Positions 50,908 through 59,356 of a DNA stretch of 64,000 nucleotides are shown here, piece after piece. Numbering within the stretch: position 1 is the first letter of the stretch; each line of letters starts with the position of its first letter. The notes under the pieces were generated by a model. The model saw nothing but the letters and a program-made list of their open reading frames with translations, made no database searches and had not been told where the DNA came from. Both the position numbers and the translations under genes were made by a program. Source of the stretch: JAAAOH01 sp041686235 (GTDB taxonomy: Bacteria; Spirochaetota; Spirochaetia; DSM-27196; PWMO01); NCBI GenBank assembly GCA_041686235.1, contig JAWLED010000002.1, positions 19,511 to 83,510 on the forward strand, in the 5' to 3' direction.

Positions 50908-51863
50908 ACCACTCAGCTCCGAACTCGGACCCGCCCCACGGCTCCGCGCCGGCGGAGGCGCCGGCGGGCGGGTTTGGCCCATATCTCATACTCGCAGCCG
51001 CCTTCCTGTGGGGTACCTCGGGAACGGCGCAAGCGCTTGCCCCCGCCGGGTCGACGCCGCTGGTCATCGGCAGTATTCGCGTCGGCCTCGGTGGCATCGT
51101 GCTCGTGCTCGGGGCCGGCATCCGTGGGGACTTCGCCGGAGCTCGCCGCTTCCTCCGGCCGATATTCCTGCTGACCGGTCTGCTGCAGGCGCTCTTTAAC
51201 TTCAGCTATTTCACCGCACTCTCTCTCACCGGAGTTGCGGTGGGCACCATGGTTGCCATCGGAAGCGCCCCGATCTTTGCGGGCCTTCTCGGCATCACCT
51301 TCAATGGGGAGCGCGTAGGTGTGCGCTGGTACGCCGGCACCGTTGCCGCGCTGGTCGGCCTCGTGCTGCTCATTGGAGGAGAAGGGTCGGTCCACGTTGA
51401 TCTGTTCGGGGTGCTCTTTGCGCTGTGCGCCGGGTTTAGCTATTCGTTTTTCACGTTTCTTTCCGGTCGACTGGTGCGTGAGTTTGCCCCCGATGCAGTC
51501 ATAGGCGTTTCCTTTATGATCGCCACGGCGATGTTGTCTCCCTTCTTTCTGATCGTGCCGCTCGGCTGGATTGCGAGTAGCGCAGGCATCGGCACAATGC
51601 TCTACATGGGACTTATCTCTTCGGGGGTGGCCTACATGTTATACGGTCGAGGGCTGAAGACGGTGCTCGTCTCAAACGTGGGAATCCTCACCCTCGCAGA
51701 GCCACTTACCGCAAGCGTGCTCGGCATCGTGTTTTTGCGTGAGCCGATGACCTCAACGACCCTTGCGGGGATCGCACTCATCTTTTTTGCTCAGGTGCTC
51801 ATTGTTCGACGGCGTCCACGGGCAGGCGCGCGGGTGCGCGCCTCCCGCCCTACGGTCAGTTGA
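50904..51863 (+). CDS. EamA/DMT-family transporter
   Basis: 319 residues, ten predicted helices in two EamA repeats ('AAAFLWGTSGTAQALAP' opens repeat 1; 'AGFSYSFFTFLSGRL' opens repeat 2). The fold exports amino acids, metabolites or drugs; substrate unknown. TTG 50904 overlaps the preceding stop (TTGA), and no other start codon is available before the first helix, so the start is tentative. The basic C-terminus 'RRRPRAGARVRASRP' is cytoplasmic. Co-transcribed with the quinone-reductase-like gene. Confidence 0.85.
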   Translation: MNHSAPNSDPPHGSAPAEAPAGGFGPYLILAAAFLWGTSGTAQALAPAGSTPLVIGSIRVGLGGIVLVLGAGIRGDFAGARRFLRPIFLLTGLLQALFNFSYFTALSLTGVAVGTMVAIGSAPIFAGLLGITFNGERVGVRWYAGTVAALVGLVLLIGGEGSVHVDLFGVLFALCAGFSYSFFTFLSGRLVREFAPDAVIGVSFMIATAMLSPFFLIVPLGWIASSAGIGTMLYMGLISSGVAYMLYGRGLKTVLVSNVGILTLAEPLTASVLGIVFLREPMTSTTLAGIALIFFAQVLIVRRRPRAGARVRASRPTVS

Positions 51864-52014
51864 ACCGGCGGTCGAGCCGATCGCCGGAACGCGAAGAATA
51901 GTCGCGCATCATTGCGAAACTCATAGGCCCCATTTGCATGGGCCCCCATACCGCACGCCCGAAAAGGGGCGTGAAGAGCCACGCAACAATGATGAGCGCG
52001 GCGACGGAAATCTA
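51856..52014 (-). pseudogene. Hydrophobic reading frame without a start codon
   Basis: Directly after the UPF0173 hydrolase (minus strand) a frame reads 'ISVAALIIVAWLFTPLFGR' and then 'GPMQMGPMSFAMMRDYSS', ending at a stop in 51856-51858. It looks like a membrane segment with a tail, but an in-frame TAG lies just before it and no ATG, GTG or TTG precedes the helix. It may be a remnant of a decayed small membrane protein, use an unusual ATT start, or be chance. Confidence 0.3.
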
Positions 52015-52024
52015 CACGTCTTGC

Positions 52025-52696
52025 CTATTTGTAGGTCCATGTTTCCCCGGGAGTCATCTCCTTTACCTCGACGCCTTTTGGTGCGAAGCCTTTGGCATTC
52101 GGGGCGAGAAGCGGAAACGTTGCGAAGTGAATGGGGATGGCGTGCTTTGCGCCGATCATTTCGGCGGCTCTCGTGCCGAGTGCGGCGTCCATGGTGAACC
52201 TGTCTCCGACAGGAATGGCGGCAATATCCGGTTTGTACAGCTCACCGATGAGCTGCATGTCCGAAAAGAGACCGGTATCGCCTGCATGGTAGAAGGTTAC
52301 CCCGCCCATAGAGATGACGATGCCGGTCGGCATGCCCATGTAGCGTCCCTGATAGGAGGAAGAGTGCAGGGCCTGAGTGAAGGTGAGCGATCCGAAATCG
52401 GTCTTGATCGTTCCGCCGATGTTTGCCGGTTCGAGGTTTTCGACGCCCTGTTCTCCGAGGTAGTTGCAGATTTCCAAGGGGGCAACGGCGGTGGCCCCGT
52501 TTCGCGTGGCGATCGAGACAGTATCGCCCATGTGATCAAAGTGGCCGTGAGTGAGGGCAACGTAATCTGCGGTGATGGAATCGGGGTCGTGAGTTGCAAC
52601 CGGGTTGTCGCTAATGTAGGGATCGACGACAAGAGCGTGCGTACCGTCTTCAAAAATGAAACCGGCATGTCCGAGAAACGTAATAGAGAGCGCCAT
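52025..52696 (-). CDS. UPF0173 metal-dependent hydrolase (metallo-beta-lactamase fold)
   Basis: 223 residues. 'LTHGHFDHMGD' is the HxHxDH metal motif of the metallo-beta-lactamase superfamily; further ligands are in 'YHAGDTGLFSDM' and 'PIHFATFP'. The compact form with no extra domain matches UPF0173 (YtkL-like) proteins of unknown substrate. A strong TTAGGAGG lies 9 nt before the ATG, and an inverted repeat CTTATC/GATAAG (52713-52730) lies just upstream, able to form a hairpin before the ribosome binding site. Confidence 0.92.
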   Translation of the reverse strand: MALSITFLGHAGFIFEDGTHALVVDPYISDNPVATHDPDSITADYVALTHGHFDHMGDTVSIATRNGATAVAPLEICNYLGEQGVENLEPANIGGTIKTDFGSLTFTQALHSSSYQGRYMGMPTGIVISMGGVTFYHAGDTGLFSDMQLIGELYKPDIAAIPVGDRFTMDAALGTRAAEMIGAKHAIPIHFATFPLLAPNAKGFAPKGVEVKEMTPGETWTYK

Positions 52697-52712
52697 ATTT
52701 CTAACCTCCTAA

Positions 52713-52730
52713 CTTATCTTTACTGATAAG
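52713..52730 (-). promoter_or_regulatory. Small inverted repeat before the UPF0173 gene
   Basis: CTTATC (52713-52718) and GATAAG (52725-52730), 6-nt spacer, ending about 6 nt upstream of TTAGGAGG on the minus strand. It could be an operator or a leader hairpin. Confidence 0.35.
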
Positions 52731-52828
52731 CTGCTCATGGCGTGCGCTCGTGTCAACTGACCTCGCGAAACCGGTTATCGCTTCCGGGGGATCGCCACGT
52801 CGTCCGCGGCGGCGCTCAGTCCATGGGG

Positions 52829-53617
52829 CTATGGATCAACGCGAAAAATGAGCCCAAGGGTTATCTGCCATGATGATTGGTCCACCGAATAGTCGGGGGC
52901 TCCCGAGTCTTTGAGGTCCTGCGACGAGCTCCAGTGAACGGTCTCTCTCGCCAGCCCCGCGTTTAGCTTGACGAGGTCGCCGGCATGGTAGACGACGTCC
53001 AGGTACGGTGCGCGTCGGTACACGAGCTGATCCGAGAAATTGAGTGCCATGTAGGCGCCGTAGGCGGCTGTAACGTTGAGAATCGGCCGGCGGTTGTGCA
53101 ACCAGAAGTACGTCAGCTGCGGGCGTGCCAACAGCGTTTGGTGCATATTGAAGGTGTTGAAAAGGTATCTCCCTTTCACGGCGGCGACCCAGTTTTCTCC
53201 GGGGATGAAGTCTAAGAGAAACCGCGGGGTAACGTCGGCAATGACAACGTGTTCTGCGCGGGCCGTCGTTTCTCGCCACTCCCAATCTCCGTTGTCCAGC
53301 AGAAGCCAGTCGTCGTCATGGCGCGCTCCCCACTGAACGCGATAGAAGGCTCCCATCTTTACGTTTTGGTGCACACGGTAGTAGGAACCGAGGCGCACCG
53401 CCCGATAGCCGAAATCGGTGTCTTCGCCACCGAAGTGCCCGGCTACTTCGATCATCGGTTCCCAGTTGTCGGATTTTACAAAGAGCCGGGAGACCGCCCG
53501 CCCCTCCGCGAGTCCATCGGGGGTGGGAGGAACATGCTCGGCGGCAAGGGGGAAAGTTGCGGCAAGCCCAACACAGATAATGAGGAGCTTTCTCGTCCAG
53601 TTAGCGCGATCAGTCAT
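52829..53617 (-). CDS. Exported, probably outer-membrane beta-barrel protein
   Basis: 262 residues. Signal peptide 'KLLIICVGLAATFPLAAEHVPP' cleaves near Ala24. The mature part is made of alternating, aromatic-rich strands ('VRLGSYYRVHQNVKMGAFYRV', split by turns; 'PQLTYFWLHNRRPILNV') and ends with a hydrophobic strand 'WQITLGLIFRVDP', which fits a small transmembrane barrel. No specific family recognised. ATG 53617 overlaps the stop of the FecR-domain gene (ATGACTGA), so the two are coupled. Confidence 0.75.
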   Translation of the reverse strand: MTDRANWTRKLLIICVGLAATFPLAAEHVPPTPDGLAEGRAVSRLFVKSDNWEPMIEVAGHFGGEDTDFGYRAVRLGSYYRVHQNVKMGAFYRVQWGARHDDDWLLLDNGDWEWRETTARAEHVVIADVTPRFLLDFIPGENWVAAVKGRYLFNTFNMHQTLLARPQLTYFWLHNRRPILNVTAAYGAYMALNFSDQLVYRRAPYLDVVYHAGDLVKLNAGLARETVHWSSSQDLKDSGAPDYSVDQSSWQITLGLIFRVDP

Positions 53618-54275
53618 AGTCTTGATCCAGCAGGTCTTCGTATGCCCCGTCGAGGTCGGTATCGTCGGCAACTTCGCCTTCCTGCGGGTCCATATTCCAG
53701 TTCAAATCTTGCGTCCAATCGTAGGGTTGAGCCCCGGTGAGCTGCCTTCCCGCGAGGACGTTGATGCCTTCCCCCTCGCGTACGACGGTTCTGTCGCCCT
53801 CTTGCGGCACCTCGACGTCGACGCTCCCCTCGTTGACGCAGACCCATACGTCGGGGGTGTCCTCGATCTCACGTCCAAACGCTACGAAAAACTGGGTGCC
53901 GCGCACGCCTGCCACTACCGACTGAGTGTTCACAGAGAATGCTTTTTGAACGGCTCTTTTGACCATCGCGAACAAGCCGCCGCTTTCGAGCTCTACGTCA
54001 ATTCGTTCTTCGAGCTCGCGTATGCGTGTTATTGTGTTTGCCCGGAGCTTTATCTCGGCATCTCGGCCCAACTCGATTATGGCTGTAGCATTGGCGCCCG
54101 TTTCCACCGTGTCGCCTTCAGAGACAGGCATTCCAATTTCTGCAACGGCTGAGGTGTTGCCGCTCGTTACCGTAACCTCGCCTGAAAGGTATGCGACGCG
54201 TCCCTCCACCGCGGAAACCGCGACGGGGAGCAAAAGTAACACGATATATCCTGCGAGAGCTCTGTCTACCCGCAT
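53610..54275 (-). CDS. FecR-domain exported protein
   Basis: 221 residues. Signal peptide, then 'VEGRVAYLSGEVTV' and 'EGDTVETGANATAIIELG', typical of the FecR domain (PF04773), with 'VVAGVRGTQFFVAFG' and 'EGSVDVEV' as further conserved blocks. In iron systems FecR relays a signal to a sigma factor, but here no sigma factor or TonB receptor adjoins it and the protein has no transmembrane segment apart from the signal, so it is of the secreted type. The acidic C-terminus 'DTDLDGAYEDLLDQDYD' could bind calcium. AAGGAGG precedes the ATG. Confidence 0.85.
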   Translation of the reverse strand: MRVDRALAGYIVLLLLPVAVSAVEGRVAYLSGEVTVTSGNTSAVAEIGMPVSEGDTVETGANATAIIELGRDAEIKLRANTITRIRELEERIDVELESGGLFAMVKRAVQKAFSVNTQSVVAGVRGTQFFVAFGREIEDTPDVWVCVNEGSVDVEVPQEGDRTVVREGEGINVLAGRQLTGAQPYDWTQDLNWNMDPQEGEVADDTDLDGAYEDLLDQDYD

Positions 54276-54312
54276 GCTACGCCTCCTTGGGTCGCCGCCA
54301 CAACGGCGACGA

Positions 54313-54353
54313 GCTTACGCAATAATTATAACTCGGATTGTAAGCTATTGCAG
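54313..54353 (-). promoter_or_regulatory. fecR-like operon promoter with inverted repeat
   Basis: Minus strand CTGCAA (54348-54353), 17 bp spacer, TATAAT (54325-54330). An inverted repeat GCTTAC (54313-54318) and GTAAGC (54340-54345) flanks the -10 and may be an operator. Confidence 0.5.
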
Positions 54354-54443
54354 GGAAACGTGCTCGGTGGCAGCATGGATTTGTTTGGCCGGTGGAACCG
54401 TCGTGAGAGGCCGCACAGGAGCAGACCGGCAACTGCAAAACCG

Positions 54444-54472
54444 TTTACCATCCGGGAGAGGCGTGCTACACT
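54444..54472 (+). promoter_or_regulatory. siaABCD promoter
   Basis: TTTACC (54444-54449), 17 bp spacer, TACACT (54467-54472), 47 nt before GTG 54520. GGCAGG lies near the start, so this unit has a normal leader. Confidence 0.5.
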
Positions 54473-54519
54473 CGTTATTACATCGATTTTCTCCTAAAAC
54501 TCGTTAGCGGCAGGCCCTT

Positions 54520-56559
54520 GTGAGATTAAGTTCATTGACCGTTCGTTTCATCGTTATTGCGCTCGTGCTCTTTCTGGGATTTGCCGTTGTTTCCTCGGTG
54601 GGACTGTTCGTGCAGGTACGCGCAATGGCGGATGACCTCGGAAAGGGCTACGCGGAGCAACGAGTAGAAACGGCAAAGGCGCAAATCGGGGGCAGGCTGC
54701 AGCGCGAGGCGTCCCTCGCCAAAAAGCTTGCCGGCTCACCTACGGTAAAACGCTGGATGCAAGACGAGGAGAATGAGGAGCGCCGGCAGCTCGCGTTTGC
54801 GGAACTCGCAAGCTATCGTGAGGCCTTCGTCGACTCCAATTACTTTGTCGCCATCGACCAGTCCAAACACTATTACAACCAGCCGGAAGACGAAGAGATG
54901 GTGGTGACGACCTTATCGGAGGATGATGAGCACGATGAGTGGTACTTTGCCACCCTCGAGGCCGGGCGGGAGGTCTCCTTCAATCTCGACTACAATGCGG
55001 CGCTCGATGTGAGCCGGGTGTGGATTAACTGCCTCGTGTTCGACGAGGGCGAAGTCATCGGCGCGGCGGGAACAGGGCTCGAGATTACGGATTTCGTCTC
55101 GAGGTTTCTTGCCGAGAGCCAAACCGCGAGGGGGACCATGATAACCGACCTCGACGGGACCATCATCGCCCATCCGCGCGCGGAGATCATGGAAGAAAAC
55201 GCTCTGACAAGCTCGGAGGAAGACAAAACGAGTGTGTTCGATCTTGTCTCCAACGAGCCGGACCGCGAGAGATTTCGGTCACTGGCGGAATCGGCGGCAG
55301 ACGGGAAAACGGAAGTTGCCCCGATAGACGTGGAGGGGAGATCTCTTGTAACGGCGGTGGCGCGGTTGCCGGAGCTCGACGCTCTGTTGATCGAGTCGGT
55401 TGATACCGCGGCGTTCATCTCACCACGGGACTTCCTCCCGCTTTTCGTGCTCGTCGGGCTGGTAATGCTCGTTGCCCTGACTGTTCTCGCCCTTTTGGTG
55501 GAACACCGTGTGTTGTTTCCCTTGTCGGAGCTTACTGAGTCGGCACGTCGGGTCGCTGCCGGCGAATACGAGTTGTCGTTACCGAGCGCCGGCCGCACCG
55601 ATGAGATCGGGACGCTGTCGGCAACGTTCGAAGACATGGCAGCACAGGTCGCCTCTTACACCGCTCGGCTCGAGCAGAGAGTGGAGCAACGGACTCGCGA
55701 GCTCACCGAGGCGAATCAAGAGCTCGACCACACCAACCGCACCCTCACCGAAAGCATCCGATATGCGGAGCTGATCCAACAGGGAGTTATGGCCACCGAA
55801 CAGGCGTGCGCCCGTCGGCTCGGTCACTATCAACTGTTTCTCAGACAGCGTGATATTGTGGGGGGAGACTTCTTGTTTCTCAGAGATACAACTGAGGGCG
55901 GGTTCTTGCTTGCGGTTCTCGATTGCGAGGGGCATGGAGTTTCAGGCGCGCTCATGACGATGATGGCCGACTCCTTTCTCAGACAGATCGTCTCCGACCA
56001 CGACCCGCGAGATCCGGCGGTCATCCTCGGAGACCTCGAAACAGCCGTTCGCGGATCGCTCGATACCGACTTCGGCGAGGCGGCCTTTACGAGTGGGTTT
56101 GATATCGGTCTATGTGCGTGCTTCCCGGACAGGGGTGAGTTGATATATGCGGGGGCGGGAATGCCGCTGTACATGCGCGATGAGGGCGCCAATCTAACAA
56201 CGATTGCCGGGAGGCGAAAAGCGGTGAGAAGCCGTCACCGAAAAGAGCCTGCCGCATTCGAAAACCATGTCTACTCTACAAAAGGGCGTGTGTTTTATCT
56301 GCTTACCGACGGTTTCGTGGACCAAGCCGGCGGAACGAAGGGGCGCGCATACGGTACCACGCGCCTCTATAGCATGCTATCGGAGGTGGATCACTCGCGA
56401 CTGCGTGCAGAAGAGAACTTCTGGGAACACGAGTTCGATTCTCACCGCGGACAATACGCGCAGCGCGACGACGTGCTTGCCGTCGCCTTTACCTTGGAAA
56501 AGGAATCGGCCACGATAGGAGACGAGGATGCAGGTGTTGGAGGAGAGGAGAATAGTTGA
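54520..56559 (+). CDS. siaA: SiaA-like PP2C phosphatase with Cache and HAMP domains
   Basis: 679 residues. TM1 (about 8-30), an extracytoplasmic Cache-type sensor (about 35-300), TM2 (about 305-330), HAMP (about 332-385), a coiled coil, and a C-terminal PP2C/SpoIIE phosphatase (about 430-670) with the metal-binding 'GGDFLFLRD', 'LDCEGHGVSGALMTMMAD', 'LLTDGFVDQAGG' and 'QRDDVLAVAF'. In Pseudomonas aeruginosa, SiaA removes phosphate from SiaC. The assignment rests on this order together with siaB, siaC and siaD downstream. GTG 54520 is the first start before TM1. The stop overlaps siaB (TGATG). Confidence 0.88.
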   Translation: MRLSSLTVRFIVIALVLFLGFAVVSSVGLFVQVRAMADDLGKGYAEQRVETAKAQIGGRLQREASLAKKLAGSPTVKRWMQDEENEERRQLAFAELASYREAFVDSNYFVAIDQSKHYYNQPEDEEMVVTTLSEDDEHDEWYFATLEAGREVSFNLDYNAALDVSRVWINCLVFDEGEVIGAAGTGLEITDFVSRFLAESQTARGTMITDLDGTIIAHPRAEIMEENALTSSEEDKTSVFDLVSNEPDRERFRSLAESAADGKTEVAPIDVEGRSLVTAVARLPELDALLIESVDTAAFISPRDFLPLFVLVGLVMLVALTVLALLVEHRVLFPLSELTESARRVAAGEYELSLPSAGRTDEIGTLSATFEDMAAQVASYTARLEQRVEQRTRELTEANQELDHTNRTLTESIRYAELIQQGVMATEQACARRLGHYQLFLRQRDIVGGDFLFLRDTTEGGFLLAVLDCEGHGVSGALMTMMADSFLRQIVSDHDPRDPAVILGDLETAVRGSLDTDFGEAAFTSGFDIGLCACFPDRGELIYAGAGMPLYMRDEGANLTTIAGRRKAVRSRHRKEPAAFENHVYSTKGRVFYLLTDGFVDQAGGTKGRAYGTTRLYSMLSEVDHSRLRAEENFWEHEFDSHRGQYAQRDDVLAVAFTLEKESATIGDEDAGVGGEENS

Positions 56560-57104
56560 TGGCTAACTTTGATATACTGAGTCTTCGCACCATTTTTGAA
56601 GACCAAAACGTGATGATCTGTTTCAACGGTCCGTTCTCCCACAGTGTCATCGAGCAGCTCGGCGAGGCGGTAAAAAACTATCTGCGCAGCTCCGAGGCTC
56701 CAAAGGATCGAATTGCCGACGTGTTTTCGGTCTTTGTAGAGCAAGCGCAGAACCTCAAGAATTACACGACGCGCACCGACTTGCAGTCCGTGCAACATTC
56801 GAGCGGCGCCGGCGGTACGCTCGCAATTGCGCATGAGGGAGAGAACTACATCGTGAGCTCCGGGAACCTCGTACAGAGCGAGGATGTCGCGCGCATTCGC
56901 CGCTACATTGATCCGCTGCTCGAAGCCGATAAGGGCGAATTGAAGCGAATGTACAAGCAGCGGCTGCGCGAACCGGTGGAGCAGGAGGAGGGTGCCGGAC
57001 TGGGGTTCATTTCCATGGCCCGTAAGGCGGTCGAGCCGCTTCGATATTCCATCAAGGAACAACCCGACGGGACGATGTTTTTTAACATCAGCGTCGTTAT
57101 CTAA
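56559..57104 (+). CDS. siaB: SiaB-like protein kinase
   Basis: 181 residues, the size of SiaB (DUF6272), a GHKL-derived kinase that phosphorylates SiaC on a threonine. The fold cues are faint: 'VFVEQAQNLKNY' (N-box-like) and 'GAGLGFISMARKAVEPLRYS' (glycine box). Position between the PP2C gene and the DUF1987 gene is the main support. ATG 56559 overlaps the siaA stop by one base and has GGAGAGGAG upstream; the TTG three bases earlier is less likely. siaC begins 26 bp after the stop. Confidence 0.85.
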   Translation: MANFDILSLRTIFEDQNVMICFNGPFSHSVIEQLGEAVKNYLRSSEAPKDRIADVFSVFVEQAQNLKNYTTRTDLQSVQHSSGAGGTLAIAHEGENYIVSSGNLVQSEDVARIRRYIDPLLEADKGELKRMYKQRLREPVEQEEGAGLGFISMARKAVEPLRYSIKEQPDGTMFFNISVVI

Positions 57105-57130
57105 GAACGTGTATAGTGTGGAGAGGAGCA

Positions 57131-57526
57131 ATGACGAAGCTCGAGATTGAAGCCGGAAACTCATCTCCCTCGGTTCGATTCGATCCGGAAAGCGGCCTGC
57201 TGGAAATCGGAGGAGAATCGTATCCGGAAAACTCGAAAGAGTTCTACAGGCCGCTCATCGGGTGGATAGAGGAGTTTCTCGAGGCGAGCAGCCAACCGGT
57301 CACCCTTCGACTGACGGTGACCTACATGAACACGAGTAGCACCAAGTACATGATCGATATCCTCGATAGGCTCGAAGCCGCCCACGATGAGGGGCACGCA
57401 GTTGCGGTCGAATGGCACTGCGACGCCGAAAACGGCCGAGCGCTTGATACCATCGAAGAGTTAAAGGAAGATTTCGAGATGCCGTTCGAGGTAATCTCGG
57501 AGTGGAGAGAACCGGATGAGTGGTAA
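57131..57526 (+). CDS. siaC: SiaC-like regulatory phosphoprotein (DUF1987)
   Basis: 131 residues. SiaC is the switch: unphosphorylated, it binds and activates the cyclase SiaD; SiaB phosphorylates and SiaA dephosphorylates it. The phospho-acceptor in P. aeruginosa is Thr68, in 'Y-x-N-T-S-S'; here 'TYMNTSSTKYM' places the Thr exactly at residue 68. Typical opening 'FDPESGLLEIGGESYPENS' is present. ATG 57131 has GAGAGGAG 5 nt upstream; five further codons are open before it. Its last 11 bp overlap siaD. Confidence 0.93.
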   Translation: MTKLEIEAGNSSPSVRFDPESGLLEIGGESYPENSKEFYRPLIGWIEEFLEASSQPVTLRLTVTYMNTSSTKYMIDILDRLEAAHDEGHAVAVEWHCDAENGRALDTIEELKEDFEMPFEVISEWREPDEW

Positions 57527-58253
57527 GAAAAGCGCCGCCCGCTCCAAACGCAAAGACATAGTCAATTTCGAGGACGATCCGGTACTGAGGTGGAGCGAAT
57601 CGGTCGCTACCGATCCCAAATACCAGGGAGAGGCGTGCTTCGACCATTTCTTGCAGTTGAAAAATCATTATGAGGCACTTTTGAAGCGCTTCGTCAGGGT
57701 GACGCGCATAAGTGACAGCTATCAAAGCTCTTTGAAAGAGCTCAACCAGTCGCTCACCGAAGCCGCCAGTCGCGACCTTCTCACCGGCCTGCCGAATCGT
57801 CGAGCGATGCTCGATGAGCTCGCCGAGCAGATCAGCCGAGCCGAGCGCTATGGGGAAGAGTTTGCTCTCATTCTTGCCGACATAGATGATTTCAAGGGAG
57901 TCAACGACACGCGTGGTCATGAGGCCGGCGACCATATTCTTGTATCGGTGGCTCGTACGCTCGAGAGCTCGATCCGGCGCGAGGACACCTGCGCGCGCTG
58001 GGGTGGGGAGGAGTTTCTGATTTGTCTGCCGCATACCGAGCTTGCCGGCGCACGAGCTGTAGCCGAGAAACTCCTCGAGGCGGTCGCCACATCGGACACC
58101 ACCTATGAAGAACACCAAATCTCGACAACCATTAGCGCCGGCATAGCGGTGCACCACGGGCGTGAGAATCTCGACGCGACAATTGCCAAGGCCGATGATG
58201 CCATGTTCGAGGCGAAACACCAGGGCAAAAACCGGGTGTACGTGCTCGAATAG
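57516..58253 (+). CDS. siaD: SiaD-like diguanylate cyclase
   Basis: 245 residues, soluble. The first 80 hold a helical stalk ('ESVATDPKYQGEACFDHFL', 'SYQSSLKELNQSL') that would bind SiaC. The GGDEF domain reads 'ARWGGEEFLICLP', an active variant, with 'DIDDFKGVNDTRGHEAGD' for substrate and the I-site 'RRED' five residues before GGEEF for product inhibition. The start lies inside the end of siaC, so all four sia genes are coupled or nearly so. After the stop the spacer carries a promoter for the lipoprotein gene. Confidence 0.93.
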   Translation: MSGKKSAARSKRKDIVNFEDDPVLRWSESVATDPKYQGEACFDHFLQLKNHYEALLKRFVRVTRISDSYQSSLKELNQSLTEAASRDLLTGLPNRRAMLDELAEQISRAERYGEEFALILADIDDFKGVNDTRGHEAGDHILVSVARTLESSIRREDTCARWGGEEFLICLPHTELAGARAVAEKLLEAVATSDTTYEEHQISTTISAGIAVHHGRENLDATIAKADDAMFEAKHQGKNRVYVLE

Positions 58254-58313
58254 GGGCGGTGGCGGAGGCCGCAGGTCCGGCTGAAATCTCTTATAAGTTT
58301 TTATCGATACATC

Positions 58314-58350
58314 TTTACAAAACTGTCACGGTCATGTACTATTCTGACAG
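58314..58350 (+). promoter_or_regulatory. Promoter and inverted repeat before the FMN-lipoprotein gene
   Basis: TTTACA (58314-58319), 17 bp spacer, TACTAT (58337-58342). An inverted repeat CTGTCA (58323-58328) and TGACAG (58345-58350) flanks the -10, a likely operator. Confidence 0.45.
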
Positions 58351-58409
58351 AAATAATCCACCGATACCTCGGTGGGCAAAACCGAATCGACAGAGGGAGA
58401 ACTCAGGAA

Positions 58410-59189
58410 ATGCGAACTATTGCGACCGCGCTGATTGCAGCGCTTGTGCTGGTACTGTTTGTCGGCTGTGGCGGCAACGGTGATGAAGCCGCTTCCGCCG
58501 GATTTGCGCCCGACCAAAGCGTCGAGGCATATTCCTACGTCCATGGCGGCTATGTAGGTAAAGCGGAAGTTACCACCGACGACGAGGGCGAGATCGATGT
58601 AACAATCGACGAGGCCTTTCTTCCCCACACGCTCGCCATTGTAGACCTCGAGTCCGACGACTGGAACGAAGATAACACCGTATCTTACGTGGTCCGCGGT
58701 GACACGGTGCACGTTGCCAAATACATTGCCTACGACGGCACCGACTACGTCGGTAACACCGTTGGTACGGCGCTCGTTTACGTCGCTGCCGACGAGGACG
58801 GAGAGCCCGACGGTAATACTGTTCTCGAGAAAATGATTCTTCGCAACGAGGACACCATGGCGGCCTGGTTCGATAACATTGCCGACGGCGGTTTCGAAAC
58901 GTACACGGAGTTCGGCGGCGAGGCTAATACCGTCACCACGACCTCCTACGGCAGCTTGACCAAGCGCGGCTCGGAGTACTGGAACTTCGACCTCGGCTGG
59001 GAAGGCAACATGGAAGCCATCGAGAGTGCCGCCGAAGAATACGGTGTGGGGTACGCACTCGACGAAATGACGCAAGAAGACGGCGAGTGGACACTTGCGG
59101 ACGCCACCACCGGCGCTACTGCTTCCGACTTCAAAGACTATTTCAGCCTAATCCAGCAGGCCGTTGCTCGCTTGGAAATGGCAAACTAA
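58410..59189 (+). CDS. Lipoprotein with FMN-binding (flavinylation) motif
   Basis: 259 residues. The signal ends in 'LVLFVGC', a lipobox. The C-terminal motif 'DATTGATAS' matches Dxx(S/T)GAT, at which ApbE-type transferases attach FMN to the last Thr (Thr237 here). A preceding 'GYVGKAEVTTDDEGEID' resembles the FMN-binding domain core of NqrC/RnfG-like proteins. It is therefore probably a flavin-carrying electron shuttle outside the cytoplasm. The partner and the ApbE gene are not in the window. AGGAA precedes the ATG and a strong terminator follows; it is a single-gene unit. Confidence 0.8.
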   Translation: MRTIATALIAALVLVLFVGCGGNGDEAASAGFAPDQSVEAYSYVHGGYVGKAEVTTDDEGEIDVTIDEAFLPHTLAIVDLESDDWNEDNTVSYVVRGDTVHVAKYIAYDGTDYVGNTVGTALVYVAADEDGEPDGNTVLEKMILRNEDTMAAWFDNIADGGFETYTEFGGEANTVTTTSYGSLTKRGSEYWNFDLGWEGNMEAIESAAEEYGVGYALDEMTQEDGEWTLADATTGATASDFKDYFSLIQQAVARLEMAN

Positions 59190-59239
59190 AGAACAATCGA
59201 ACCAGTTCGAAAATCGAAATAGACGATTACGTGAATACG

Positions 59240-59265
59240 CCGCCCGGGCCCCGGGCGGTTTTTTT
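59240..59265 (+). terminator. Rho-independent terminator after the FMN-lipoprotein gene
   Basis: GC-rich hairpin from 59240 to 59258 (CCGCCCGG paired with CCGGGCGG, very short loop) followed by seven T (59259-59265). Confidence 0.92.
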
Positions 59266-59306
59266 ATGTTCTGCCGATGCGACCGTCAGGGCGCACCCAC
59301 TCGAAT

Positions 59307-59340
59307 GTGCCTCCCCCGGTGCCTCCCCCCGGTGCCTCCC
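59307..59340. repeat. Short 12-13-bp tandem repeat
   Basis: GTGCCTCCCCCG-type units occur nearly three times in a row between the terminator and the end of the rhodanese gene. Confidence 0.75.
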
Positions 59341-59356
59341 ACTGATCGACCGGGCA

